In this document: piece after piece, positions 22,184 through 33,639 of the stretch
How positions within the stretch are numbered: position 1 is the first letter of the stretch
How the letters are laid out: each line of letters begins with the position of its first letter
From: Halichondria panicea
Taxonomy: Eukaryota > Porifera > Demospongiae > Suberitida > Halichondriidae
Direction of reading: 5' to 3'
Assembly (NCBI RefSeq): GCF_963675165.1
Contig: NC_087381.1
Location: 2,976,001 to 3,040,000, forward strand
DNA length: 64,000 nucleotides
Notes under the pieces: generated by a model
What the model was told of the DNA's origin: nothing
Seen by the model: the letters and a program-made list of their open reading frames with translations, nothing else
The model's database searches: none
Program-made: the position numbers and the translations under genes

Positions 22184-24424
22184 ATGGTTGAGAGACAAGA
22201 CAGTGAACAAGAGTACACCTTTCGAAATGTATATCTCTTCAAAAACAAAACCTTTGGTACTGGCTCCTATGGGTCAGTGTGTAAAGCCAAATGTGACCAG
22301 CTCATTTGTGCTGCCAAGCTACTCTTTCCAGTGCTCTTTCAAATGACTGTTCCTGATCCAGGCAAAGAACATAGACGGCCGTTTAGAAGATTTGAAACCG
22401 AGTGCGCATTTCTGAGTCGCATCAACCACCCCAACATCGTACAGTATTTGGGGACCTATTACGATCCTGACACAAATGCACCAGTTCTTCTCATGGAACT
22501 CTTGGACGAGAGCCTGACACACTTCCTGGAGTTATCACCTGGAGACATTCCCTACCACATCCAAGTCAACCTCTCCCATGACATAGCTCAAGCATTAGCC
22601 TTTCTGCACTCCAATGGGATAATCCATCGCGACCTCTCCAGCAACAATGTCCTACTTATTGCAGGAAGTCGAGCCAAAGTCGCTGATTTTGGAATGTCCA
22701 AATTCACGGACATAAATGTCACTCGACTAGCCACAATGACCACATGCCCGGGAACACCAGCCTTCATGTCTCCTGAGGCACTAAACGAACCACCAGTGTA
22801 CACAGAGAAACTAGACAACTTCTCATTTGGTGTGCTTCTAGTTCAGATTACAACTCGACAGTTTCCAAAGCCAACAAATCGGTTTGAAATAAGGGAACTA
22901 CTTGATCCACGGTTTCCGAACCAAAAAATTCAAGCCAATGTTCTTGTGCCCGAGATAAAGAGACGACAAGCCCACATCAGCCTGATCGAGTACCCTCTAT
23001 TACTGCAAATAGCACGTCATTGCATCAAAGACAAAGATGTTGAACGACCATCTTCCCAACAGCTTTGCCAAACACTGAGTGCTCTCAAGATGACAGCCAG
23101 GTACCAAGAAAGCTTCCAACAAGACCTGAACCTGAAAATCAGAGAGAATGAACAATTACAACCAAATTTACAACTTACGACAGAAAAAGATGATCAAATT
23201 AGAGCTAAAGACCAGCAACTACACACAAAGGACGCCGAAATTGGTCAGCTTGCTTTACAACTACAAGCAAATCAAGAGACAATAACACACACAGATGAGC
23301 ACATACATACAAAGGATACGGAAATTGGTCAGCTTGCTAAACGACTTGACCAAACAAAACAAGAAACTCAAGTGCTACAACACGAGGCTGAAGATAGGGT
23401 GAAACAGATGAGGAGACTCAAACAAGAGTTGCAATCACGTGAAGAGGACACTTCTGCCCTCCAACAAGCTATCAATCAACGAGACAGAGAAGTAACTGAA
23501 CTGAAAAACACGTTGGCAAGCAAGAACGAGGAAATTAACGATCTATCGATTCGAATACAACAAGTCGCACTGCAAGATAACAGACAAGCTGAAACTCCAC
23601 CAATGAAACCTGGCACAATAGTGATGTGTGAGCCACTACCTGATGCACCTGTTGATATGAGCTATGGATCATCAGCATCTTGGGAAGTTGCATATTTCAA
23701 GTGCAAGGGAAGTGAAACTGTTTACATGTTCAGCAACAATCAATGGCACGAGTTACCAAGTTGTCCAAACAAGATGTACACTATTGTTATTGTCGACAAC
23801 ATACTCACGACTGTCGGGGGAGGGTCAGCCACACAAATGTTTAGTAACAAACTCCACAATTTCATTGAAAACAAATGGGTAGAGCATTTTCCTCCCATGC
23901 CAACTGCACGGCGGACACCTGCAGCTTCATATGCTAACAGTACACTTGTAGTGGCTGGAGGATCCAATTATCTAACGACTGTCGAGGTATTGGACACTGT
24001 GAACAAGCAATGGTCTAGGGTTAAGTCACTACCGGTCGTAACCAATCAACCATCAGCAACCATCTGTGGAGACTATGTGTACTTACATCCACGAAGTGGT
24101 AAGATGCATTCAGTGTACAAATGCTCATTAAGACAACTAACTCAATCCCAGCAAAATTCAGCTATATGGGAGAAGGTTGACCTTTTGCCAGTTAGCCATT
24201 CCTCTCTTGTTACCATCAATGGCCACCTGCTGGCAGTGGGTGGGAGGGACTCCAATGGAAAAGAAACTAATGAAATATATAAGTACAATATGACATCTTG
24301 GACTGTCTTTAGTCATATGTCAACACCTCGATATGCATGCCTCACTGCTGTCCTCCCTGGGAACAAACTGATGGTGGTGGGAGGATATGATGTACCGAGA
24401 AAATGTGAAAGCTATACTTTGTAG
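22184..24424 (+). CDS. Protein kinase - coiled coil - Kelch propeller, copy 1 (intronless)
   Basis: A single 746-aa frame. Kinase domain, residues about 20-300: glycine loop GTGSYGSV (25-32, after the Phe at 24), Lys45 in CAAK, an alpha-C Glu at 71 or 73, HRDLSSNN (148-155) with catalytic Asp150 and Asn155, DFG at 168-170, GTPAFMSPEAL (190-200) and Arg288 of the RPS motif. All residues needed for catalysis are present, and the HRDLSSNN loop and overall style are most like the tyrosine-kinase-like group. Residues about 310-465 form a coiled coil with repeated TKDAEIGQLA units. Residues about 475-746 are Kelch repeats with GG pairs (LTTVGG, LVVAGG, LLAVGG, LMVVGG). Kelch propellers bind protein partners, so a receptor-proximal or scaffolded cytosolic kinase is plausible. 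No signal peptide or membrane segment was seen. The start ATG matches the start of the paralogue 3.4 kb away. Confidence 0.93.
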   Translation: MVERQDSEQEYTFRNVYLFKNKTFGTGSYGSVCKAKCDQLICAAKLLFPVLFQMTVPDPGKEHRRPFRRFETECAFLSRINHPNIVQYLGTYYDPDTNAPVLLMELLDESLTHFLELSPGDIPYHIQVNLSHDIAQALAFLHSNGIIHRDLSSNNVLLIAGSRAKVADFGMSKFTDINVTRLATMTTCPGTPAFMSPEALNEPPVYTEKLDNFSFGVLLVQITTRQFPKPTNRFEIRELLDPRFPNQKIQANVLVPEIKRRQAHISLIEYPLLLQIARHCIKDKDVERPSSQQLCQTLSALKMTARYQESFQQDLNLKIRENEQLQPNLQLTTEKDDQIRAKDQQLHTKDAEIGQLALQLQANQETITHTDEHIHTKDTEIGQLAKRLDQTKQETQVLQHEAEDRVKQMRRLKQELQSREEDTSALQQAINQRDREVTELKNTLASKNEEINDLSIRIQQVALQDNRQAETPPMKPGTIVMCEPLPDAPVDMSYGSSASWEVAYFKCKGSETVYMFSNNQWHELPSCPNKMYTIVIVDNILTTVGGGSATQMFSNKLHNFIENKWVEHFPPMPTARRTPAASYANSTLVVAGGSNYLTTVEVLDTVNKQWSRVKSLPVVTNQPSATICGDYVYLHPRSGKMHSVYKCSLRQLTQSQQNSAIWEKVDLLPVSHSSLVTINGHLLAVGGRDSNGKETNEIYKYNMTSWTVFSHMSTPRYACLTAVLPGNKLMVVGGYDVPRKCESYTL

Positions 24425-25632
24425 TTATTTAAAATTATATTTATACAGCTAACTTGTTTTTTGTGTTCTGGTATATATATATATAGTATATACCCTGTAC
24501 TAGCCTCGATTCCAGATCAACTAGTTTAGAGTGTTTATGTCTTTTTTAGATATGCATACAACTAATATAATTTTTTATAGCTTATACTCACAATTATCAT
24601 CTGTATAGCATGCAGGTATAGCTGCTGCCATCAGCTTAAAGCCATTTCTTTCTTTATTCCCTCATTTTGTATTTTGGTTTTGCTACCTTCTGTTTATGTT
24701 GAGATGCCAGTTGCAATCCATCCTGCAGTGAAACTGGTATATATTTGTACCATGATGATGTGCTCTGACATTAAGGAATATTCTTGAAACTATATAGGAT
24801 ACTCCAGGGTACAAATCCCATGTATACCCTAGCTATAGGGTAGATCTACATTGGCTCAATGTGACCCAAGTCACAATTAGTTGTAATTCACAATAATTGT
24901 GAAGATGAATTCTTCAGTATCCAATCAGATTCACTAAAACTATACCGACCACATTGGAACTGGGTTGTCTGAAGTTGCAAATGTGGTTTGTCAAGCTAAG
25001 TGCAAGCATGCACACACACACACACACAATGTGCACAATGCATGCACTGCAGGGATCAAAGAGTGTTTACTACTACTCAGTTGTAAATTAAATGGGTTGG
25101 ATAACAGCTTCTAATTGCTTCTAATCAATAGGTGTTCATAGTACAAGAGCTACCTAGTACCTGTATATACCATGGATATCTGCGTGTGTATTGTTATTGT
25201 ACTATACCTTGTGCAGTTGTATGTCAGGGAATACATAGAAATGCCCTCGGTAGTACAAATCCAATACACCCTTGATATCCATGGTACAACTATTACATAG
25301 ACTTCCCAGAAATGGAAGATTCATAATTATAACCATAATTATTATACTCAATATTCAGAAGAGATGATCAACATAATTATTTATAATATTAGGGTAAAAA
25401 AGTCTACCATCACGTATCCTCTTGCAAATCAAAATCACTTGCAGATGTGTTACAATCGCAACACAGAAATTAACACAATACACAATTAAGAAGTGGTAGA
25501 AGTATGCATGGTATGTAGACTATAATAAATCGGCCATGAAAACTCTGACACACCCAAAAAGCATCAAAGCAATCAACTCATTCTGCTATAAGATATACAC
25601 TACTTAGACTGTATACACCATTGGCTGTTAGT
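24425..25632. other. Spacer between the two kinase genes, containing a dispersed repeat
   Basis: About 24750-25280 is a copy of the repeat in intron 9 of gene B. The rest is AT-rich with TATATA runs near 24471-24490 and a TAGCCTCGATTCCAG word at 24503. No gene is supported. Confidence 0.6.
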
Positions 25633-27879
25633 ATGGCCAAGACACAAGACCATGAACAAGAGTACACCTTTCGAAATGTAGAACTCCTCAAGAACGAAAC
25701 CTTTGGTATAGGTTCCTATGGGTCAGTGTGTAAAGCCAAATGTGACCAGCTCATTTGTGCTGCCAAGCTACTCTATCCAGTGCTCTTCCAAATGACTGCT
25801 CCCGATCCAGTCAAAGAACATAGTCACCCGTTTAGAAGATTTGAAACAGAATGTGCATTTCTGAGTCGCATCAACCACCCCAACATCGTACAGTACTTGG
25901 GGACCTATTACGATCCTGACACAAATGCACCAGTTCTTCTCATGGAACTCTTGGACGAGAGCCTGACACACTTCCTGGAGTCATCACCTGGAGACATTCC
26001 CTACCACATCCAAGTCAACCTCTCCTACGACATAGCTCAAGCATTAGCCTTTCTGCACTCCAATGGGATAATCCATCGCGACCTCTCCAGCAACAATGTT
26101 CTACTTATTGCAGGAAGTCGAGCCAAAGTCGCTGATTTTGGAATGTCCAAATTCACGGACATAAATGTCACTCAACTAGTCACAATGACCACGTGCCCGG
26201 GAACACCAGCCTTCATGTCTCCTGAGGCACTAAACGAACCACCAGTGTACACAGAGAAACTAGACAACTTCTCATTTGGTGTGCTTCTAGTTCAGATTAC
26301 AACTCGACAGTTTCCAAAGCCAACAGATCGATTTGAAATAAGGGAACTAGTTGATCCACGGTTTCCGAACCAAGCAATTCGAGCCAATGTTCTTGTGCCC
26401 GAGATAAAGAGACGACAAGCCCACATTAGCCTGATCGAGTACCCTCTATTACTGCAAATAGCACATCATTGCCTCAAAGACAAAGATGTTGAACGACCAT
26501 CTTCCCAACAGCTTTGCCAAACACTGAGTGCTCTCAAGATGACAGCCAGGTACCAAGAAAGCTTCCAACAAGACCTGAACCTGATAATCAGAGATAATGA
26601 AGATTTACAAGCAAATTTACAGCTTATGGCAGAAAAAGATGACCAGATTAGAGCTAAAGACCAGCAACTACACACAAAGGACGCCGAAATTGGTCAGCTT
26701 GCTTTAAAACTACAAGCAAGTGAAGAGATGATAATACATAAAAACGAGCTGGCACGTATCAAGTGCATTGAAATTGATCAGTTTGCCACACAATTAGATC
26801 AAGCAACGAAAGAATTTCAAACTCAAAAACACAAGGCTAAAGCGATGGAGAAACACCTGAGGAGATTCAACAAAGAGATACAGTCATGTGACGAGAACAC
26901 TGCTTCTCTCCGACAAACCATGGATCAACGAGACAGAGAAGTGACTGAACTGAGACACACGTTAGCAAGCAAGAACGAGGAAATTAACGATCTATCGACT
27001 CGAATACACCAAGTTGCACTGCAACAAGCTAAAGATACATCAATAAAACGTGTTATAATAATGAGGTGGGAGTCACTACCTGATGCACCTGTAGATATAA
27101 TTTACGGATCGTCAGCCGTGGTTGGAGACATGGCATACTTCAATTACGGGGAGAGTAAAAATGTGTACGAGTTCAGCAATAATGAGTGGCAAGAGTTACC
27201 ACTTTGCCCTAACAGTGACTTCACTATTGTCAGTGTCAATAATAGGCTCACAACTGTGGGAGGACGTTCAGACACACAATTCTTTAGTAATAAAGTCTAC
27301 AGCTACATTAGCAACAAATGGGTAGAACACTTCCCTCCCATGCCAACCAGACGGTGGAGACCTGGAGCTGTGTACGCTAACAACACACTTTTAGTGGCTG
27401 GGGGATATTTTGATTCAAAAAAACTAACTACTGTAGAAATATTCAACACTGCTAACATGCAATGGTCTATGGTTAGCTCATTACCTGCGCCAACCACTCG
27501 CCCATCAACAGTAATCTGTGGAGACTACGTTTACATACATCCACGAGAAAATGAGATGTACAAATGCTCATTAACACAACTATCTCAGTCCCATCGAAGT
27601 TCAAGTATATGGGAGAAGATTGCTGCTTTGCCAGTTAATGCTTCCTCTCTTGTAACTGCTAATGGCCACCTGCTGGCAGTAGGTGGGAGGGACTCTAAAG
27701 AGAGAAAACTGACTAAGGAAATATATCAGTACAGCGCTAGCATGACATCATGGGCTGTCGTTAGTCAAATGTCAACACCACGATCAGTATGCCTTGTCGC
27801 TGCCCTCCCTGGGAACAAACTGATGGTGGTGGGAGGGTTTGATACACCCAAAAAATGTGAATTAGCTAGTTTTGTATAA
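25633..27879 (+). CDS. Protein kinase - coiled coil - Kelch propeller, copy 2 (intronless)
   Basis: A single 748-aa frame beginning MAKTQDHEQEYTF, aligned with MVERQDSEQEYTF of copy 1. An in-frame TTG twelve bases upstream is not used as the start here. Kinase residues keep the same numbers: glycine loop 25-30 (GIGSYG), Lys45, HRDLSSNN 148-155, DFG 168-170. The kinase half differs from copy 1 at only a handful of positions. The coiled coil (from about 340) and the Kelch half differ much more, with changes and small indels between Kelch blades. Likely an active kinase. The pair arose by tandem duplication of an already intronless gene; introns are dense in the genes on either side, which suggests the ancestor was a retrocopy (inference). 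Confidence 0.93.
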   Translation: MAKTQDHEQEYTFRNVELLKNETFGIGSYGSVCKAKCDQLICAAKLLYPVLFQMTAPDPVKEHSHPFRRFETECAFLSRINHPNIVQYLGTYYDPDTNAPVLLMELLDESLTHFLESSPGDIPYHIQVNLSYDIAQALAFLHSNGIIHRDLSSNNVLLIAGSRAKVADFGMSKFTDINVTQLVTMTTCPGTPAFMSPEALNEPPVYTEKLDNFSFGVLLVQITTRQFPKPTDRFEIRELVDPRFPNQAIRANVLVPEIKRRQAHISLIEYPLLLQIAHHCLKDKDVERPSSQQLCQTLSALKMTARYQESFQQDLNLIIRDNEDLQANLQLMAEKDDQIRAKDQQLHTKDAEIGQLALKLQASEEMIIHKNELARIKCIEIDQFATQLDQATKEFQTQKHKAKAMEKHLRRFNKEIQSCDENTASLRQTMDQRDREVTELRHTLASKNEEINDLSTRIHQVALQQAKDTSIKRVIIMRWESLPDAPVDIIYGSSAVVGDMAYFNYGESKNVYEFSNNEWQELPLCPNSDFTIVSVNNRLTTVGGRSDTQFFSNKVYSYISNKWVEHFPPMPTRRWRPGAVYANNTLLVAGGYFDSKKLTTVEIFNTANMQWSMVSSLPAPTTRPSTVICGDYVYIHPRENEMYKCSLTQLSQSHRSSSIWEKIAALPVNASSLVTANGHLLAVGGRDSKERKLTKEIYQYSASMTSWAVVSQMSTPRSVCLVAALPGNKLMVVGGFDTPKKCELASFV

Positions 27880-28433
27880 TCTCTCCCCTGCAGAATTGAT
27901 TTTAGGCTTGTTTTTTGTTTGTCTTCTTTTTATTGTTCCTGTAAGTTGCTGCTATATAGCCAAAATATTATACTTAGTCTACTGTATTTATAAAACTCCT
28001 CTATAATTATATAATTACTCATGTCAGCCAAGGATTTTTACTAGCACTTCAGTTCTTTAATATAGTGGCTATTGTGGAGGTGCATACATGAGCATAAAAT
28101 AAGTGTGTGGGCTTTGTATTAGGACGATTCCAACTCATTTGCAAGTATTTTTGCTCAAAAGTGAAAAAAAAAAGGGAATCGAACTAAAAAAACATTAATG
28201 CACGTTGCTAGGATTTCCAGGAAAAGCACGAAAAAGCGTAGAAACAAGAAATTCAGCGAGTGCATAACTCTAATCCGTTACAACGTCATTCACATGTACT
28301 GTTTCAAGCAATTTAAGTTGTTTGTGCTTAATTATATATAGCTATAATATATAGAACATGATTATCAATTATTCATACCGATATAATTATCATGTATACA
28401 TGCATGTACATTATAATGATGTATATATATACC
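27880..28433. other. AT-rich intergenic DNA
   Basis: Nothing codable is recognised. The left end is the downstream flank of the second kinase; 28320-28440 is rich in TATA-like tracts. Confidence 0.5.
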
Positions 28434-30420
28434 TGTCATCCGCAAACCCTCTAAGGTTTCATCACTTAACTTCATCTTCTAGCTTCTTCTGAATACGTGT
28501 GAAATCCAACGTTGTTCAACACTATACGATCCCATTCATCTAAGTAGGCCAGAAAATCATTTTCAAGCCACTGCATGTATTATGTATTAATAGCTCATGC
28601 ATCAGTACTGCAATAAGATACCTCGAATCTGGGATCCTCTGCAGATGTGTAAGAATCTAAGTATATGGTTTCTTTTTCTGGTAGCCTTCTTTTAGGTGAC
28701 GAGTGTTGAGCATATCAAAAAATCGATCGAAGTACAAGACATATCTTCTTGTCTCTACTGTGTCTGCTTCATTGTAGTAACTCAGAGCATCAGCAACAGA
28801 TTTTCCTAACACCTGCATCGTATAATGCTTAATCAACGTAACATTTAGGGCAGGCTGCATTTATAATTGAATTGAGCCAAAGTATAATGATATAAAAAAG
28901 GACGTATAAAGAGGAGAGGGCATGCAACTCACGATGTATATACTGGTGTATGTGTCATATTATTGATGAGTCAGCAGGATATGCATGTACATGTACTAGC
29001 CTCGATCCCAGGCCGAGTTTTCTCTTTTATAACGGTTAGGCGAACCAGTTGTTTGCCTAACCGTTATAAAAGCGAAAACTCGGCCTGGGATCGAGGCTAG
29101 TACATGTACGTAGCAATTATCAGTAGTTCGTCTTTAATATACATGTACGTACTATCATGGTGACTCATCTGTACTCTTATTCTTCCACATGACGTAATGA
29201 TGATGTGCTCAAATGTATAGTTTTGGTAAAAGGATCAACAGAACCAGAGCATTTGTTGTACAGTATCTGTACATACTCCCAGCTAATATGTTGACCATTT
29301 ATCTATAAATTAATTATAGAACAAATAATGGCTTAAATCGATTATTATGACTAACCCATAGTGCTCTTTTGTTACTGTGTCCAAAGGAATTCGACCAACA
29401 GTTACGGACAGTTTTCATTATTGTGGTACATCAGAAAAGAAGTACACATAACGGTTTTCACAGTAAGGGGGTTACGTACTTTGTGTAACACACCAGGTGC
29501 TGAATTCATTTTGAACTATTTGTCAGCAGTCAAGGATAATACTTTGAATCCGGCACACTCCACAACTTCCCAAACAATTGCAAACAGCTTATCCAATGTT
29601 ATTCCTCGGGTAGCATATTGTGCATATGCAAAATTTATGGGGATAAAAATACCCCGCACCATGAAAACAAGCATTTCCGCCGCTATACGGGGGGCTGATC
29701 ATCACTAATTAAATTCTCGAAGGACAACATTGCTGAACCAAAGTCAACAACTGATTACCATACACTCGTGTTTGTCATACACTATCCCCTCCTTCACTTT
29801 CATTTCATCAAACACTACAGCCACTTGCTTTTGCCATTCTTTCAATGTTTCAATTTTTGCTTCCTTCATTAGTTGTTTGGTTACTTCTGGTTGAACTCTT
29901 ATTCCATGTAATGACTAATAGTCCTGGAGGGTTCGTCCCCTGGGTAACGTAAGTACACCTTTCAAGGCATCATAAACTGAACTTGAAATCATTTTCAAAT
30001 GAAAACACCAGCGTATCAACATCGGGTGCCAACGCCGTTGAGTTGGTTGTGCACTTAGAGCAGCGATCTGTTGGTCCCAAAAAGACGATGAAATGATCCT
30101 TCTTTGTAATCTTTCTGATTCTGGTCCCTCTTTTCATTCATAATTTGCCTTATAGGTCATCATGTAAGGAATCATTTATGCTAACGCCCCTTGTTTTATA
30201 TAGTTGAGGCTTGCTTTGATCTTCTCTTTTCAATTGTTGTACTTTTCTCTCTTACAATTTAAATGTTTTCTCAAGCCTACAGACAATTTTTTTTGTGGTG
30301 TGTTTAGTCACTTGTCGTTACAATAGCTGTGAGTTTTGTTGGCACTTGAAGGCGACTTGTTCTGTTGTTTTAGCCACCTATGGTTCATTGTCCGTAAAGT
30401 ATCTCTGTATGCAACACATT
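28434..30420 (-). pseudogene. Degraded P-element/THAP9-like transposase
   Basis: Minus-strand fragments in several frames match this family in order. About 30080-29760: LFWDQQIAALSAQP, RRWHPMLIRWC and MKEAKIETLKEW, then VVFDEMKVKEGIVYDKH, whose Asp belongs to the RNase H-like core. About 29680-29640: MVRGIFIP. About 28830-28680: DRFFDMLNTRHLKEGYQKKK. About 28570-28490: WLENDFLAYLDEWDRIV after a plausible acceptor. Frame changes occur in at least three places (near 28680, near 28505 and upstream of 30080) and stop codons interrupt the middle. The THAP zinc finger is not seen. A fold-back element (28997-29099) is inserted inside the region. Identification rests on remembered family motifs; it is not functional. 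Confidence 0.7.
28997..29099. mobile_element. Fold-back element of about 103 bp, TAGCCTCG family
   Basis: Near-perfect inverted arms start TAGCCTCGATCCCAGGCCGA and end in the complement. The centre is a short spacer, GAACCAGTTGTTT. The 10 bp GTACATGTAC stands on both sides; since this word is itself palindromic, the exact duplication length is uncertain. It sits within the dead transposase. Confidence 0.85.
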
Positions 30421-31638
30421 CTGAGCACTTTGTGCTTCGTATAAGCAGGGAACAATTTGACACACTAACCGGCTACTGTAAGTGTTGAACTAGGACACTA
30501 CCAACAAGAAACGATTAATGCGATAAAAACAATTATACAAGTGAAAGGGATAAGGAACAATAGATCAGCAACTTCTAAAGCTAGGAGTCGACTTAGTGTT
30601 CAATTGAAGACGGATTGGCCTGGGAACGAGGCTACTTTTAAAGGTAGATATATTATACCTTGCCATGTCTTGAACATACATTGCAAAACCATTTTGTGAT
30701 TAATGGGTTTTGTATGTTTTAAGCACACGAGTCCTATATAGGTACATTTATTTATCTATTGATACTTTCATTGCGTAACATGTACATGTATATAATTATC
30801 AATATTATTAATGAAAGGTATTTCCCCCTAAACATTTAATTAAGGTGTGATGTCAATCAATTAGATCTATAAATTAGATCTATAAATTATCTGCAAATAA
30901 TTATACACACTCAACTGTTTTAGTTAACTATATATACACAGCACACTATAATATAGTCTCTTTTAGCACCAGCCCACGTGCTTAGTTCTTGGTGTTCTCT
31001 TGCTCATAATGCAGCTACCCGGGGAATGAATATTGTGCCATAGTGAGCTCTAGCATATAAATTTCAGCTGCATGTGGATCAACTTACTTTAGTTACTGTA
31101 CAGTGTTGTTGCAACAAACCTCATGCATTTAACCAATGTGGTTAGATTAAAAGGCACTAAATATAATATCAGGACTGTGATCTGCATTATGAGACGGAAC
31201 CAATTATGAGACAGCTGTTTAAAACAGGAGTGCTTCAGCTATTCTGTCTGCAGTTAATAGCACTACTATACTCTAGTATTTTTTCCCTAAAAAAATGTGG
31301 AGTGTTGTATGCTTGTGTTGACAGAGATACCACAATAGTTTGTTTAAGTGCAGAATTTAATTGGAAAAAACATTTTTAATAGGGCAAATGTTTGTAGTAA
31401 CATTCACTAGGTACAGCAGTTTTAAGCACCTTTGCAACACGCACACAAATGGGTAAACCACAATGTAAACCCACAATGTAAACATGGGACTATACTTGAG
31501 TGGTTTCTTTACTAATTTGCAGTATCAAATCAAAATTGGTCAATGTACTAACACAGCAACTATAGCTATACAGGGTTGCAGTAATAAGGCCTACTCCACA
31601 GATGTGAGATGGAGAATGGTGTACCAGTATGTACTTGG
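30421..31638. other. Intergenic DNA with repeat fragments
   Basis: No gene is supported. It contains a solo TAGCCTCG-family end (GGCCTGGGAACGAGGCTA, about 30619-30636), an AT-rich tract at 30770-30960, and a fragment of the TGTCTCATAATACC-type repeat (about 31188-31240: GCATTATGAGACGGAACCAA, AAACAGGAG). Confidence 0.5.
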
Positions 31639-33225
31639 TCAATTCAAGTTATGGCAGCTGAAAGATTCCCAAAATCAGATTAAACGGATGGGGGGGGGGG
31701 GGGGTTTCTTTTAACTGCCATAACTTCAGCAAAGTTGATCCAATGTCAAATATATTATGATTTTCTGAAAGCTTAGAAAAATACCTTTCAAATGGTGTGT
31801 TTCCACACTACCATCACACTACTGTACACAAACGTCACACCGCCGTCACACGACCGTCACACTATCGTCACACTGATGGTACCATTTGAAAGGTCTCTTT
31901 CTAAGCTTTCAGAAAAACATAAAATATTTGATTTTCGATCCACAGAATTCAAGTTATGGCAGCTGAAAGATTCCCAAAATCAGATTAAACGAATGAAAGC
32001 TTAGAAAAATACCTTTCAAATGCGTCACACTATCGTCACACTATCGTCACACTGATGGTATATAAACCATTTGAAAGGTCTCTTTCTAAGCTTTCATAAA
32101 TAATATTAGATTTTCGATCCACAGAATTCAAGTTATGGCAGCTGAAAGATTCCCAAAATCAGATTAAACGGATTGGGGGGGGGGGGTGTCTTTTAACTGC
32201 CATAGCTTCAGTAAAGTTGATCCAATGTCAAATATTTTATGATTTTCTGAAAGCTTAGAAAAATACCTTTCAAATGGTGTGTTTCCACACTACCATCACA
32301 CTACTGTACACAAACGTCACACCGCTGTCACACTATCGTCGCACTATCGTCGCACTATCGTCACACTATCGTCACACTATCGTCACACTATCCTTACACT
32401 GATGGTATATACCATTTGAAAGGTCTCTTTGAAAGCTTAGAAAAATACCTTTCAAATGGTGTGTTTCCACACTACCATCACACTACTGTACACAAACGTC
32501 ACACCACTGTCACACTATCGTCGCACTATCGTCACACTATCGTCACACTATCCTTACACTGATGGTATATACCATTTGAAAGGTCTCTTTCTAAGCTTTC
32601 AGAAAAACATAAAATATTAGATTTTCGATCCACAGAATTCAAGTTATGGCAGCTGAAAGATTCCCAAAATCAGATTAAACGGATGGGGGGGGGGGTGTCT
32701 TTTAACTGCCATAACATTGATCCAATGTCTATGATTTTCTGAAAGCTTAGAAAAAATACCTTTCAAATGGTGTGTTTCCACACTACCATCACACTACTGT
32801 ACACAAACGTCACACCGCCGTCACACTATTGTCACACTATCGTCACATTATCGTCACACTATCGTCACACTGATGGTATATACCATTTGAAAGGTCTCTT
32901 TCTAAGCTTTCAGAAAAACATAAAATATTAGATTTTCGATCCACAGAATTCAAGTTATGGCAGCTGAAAGATTCCCAAAATCAGATTATAAACGGATGGG
33001 GGGGGGGGGGGGGTGTCTTTTAACTGCCATAACTTCAGTAAAGTTGATCCAATGTCTATGATTTTCTGAAAGCTTAGAAAAATACCTTTCAAATGGTGTG
33101 TTTCCACACTACCATCACACTACTGTACACAAACGTCACACCGCCGTCACACTATTGTCACACTATCGTCACATTATCGTCACACTATCGTCACACTGAT
33201 GGTATATACCATTTGAACACACAGA
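31639..33225. repeat. Tandem array of palindromic units with an internal GTCACACTATC minisatellite
   Basis: The words CAAGTTATGGCAGCTGAAAG (31645, 31950, 32130, 32640, 32951) and CAAATGGTGTGTTTCCACAC (about 31790, 32271, 32453, 32764, 33090) each recur five times. Each unit has G runs of about 10-14, inverted arms GAAAGCTTAGAAA/TTTCTAAGCTTTC, and CTTTCAAATGGT/ACCATTTGAAAG bracketing a variable run of CGTCACACTAT. Lost and gained blocks make the spacing irregular (about 180-510 bp). Open frames across it are by-products. Confidence 0.85.
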
Positions 33226-33639
33226 AATTTGAAATGTGAACATAATTATTGACAGCATAGTGACAACAGTGGCGTAGGAAGAGAGTTATCACTTAGAGAG
33301 CATGGAAAAAGTTTAGAAGGGGAGCTGATACGCATGTGCACACATATTAAAGTGCGCCTGCAAGGGGGTCTTAGGGTAGTCCCCTAAAATATATATTAAT
33401 TTTGCATGCTCTGGTATTGATTAGTGTATTTGGTACAATTAAAAGCTTGACTCTTTGATTAAATTGAGCTTGGGTAAAAAGCAAGCATGCAGTGTTAGGG
33501 GCCTAGTTCCTCTTTTAGTACACCACTGGACAGTACTGCAGATGGTCTCCCATTTGAGTAACCACAATTTACTACAATAGTACATTGTGGTTTTATGCTT
33601 GTGTTCATGTGTTGCAAAGGTGCTTAAAACTGCTGTACC

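Noticed and set aside
25621..25632. TTG start for the second kinase, adding four residues
   Set aside because: An ATG at 25633 aligns with the start of the paralogue and fits normal eukaryotic initiation.
29361..29708. Plus-strand frame of 115 codons
   Set aside because: The opposite strand carries ordered P-type transposase motifs, so this frame is antisense to a transposase relic.
31484..32004. Plus-strand frames of 70-76 codons ending in GGGGG or RMKA
   Set aside because: They are parts of the palindromic tandem array; the repeated LKDSQNQIKRM words come from the repeat unit.
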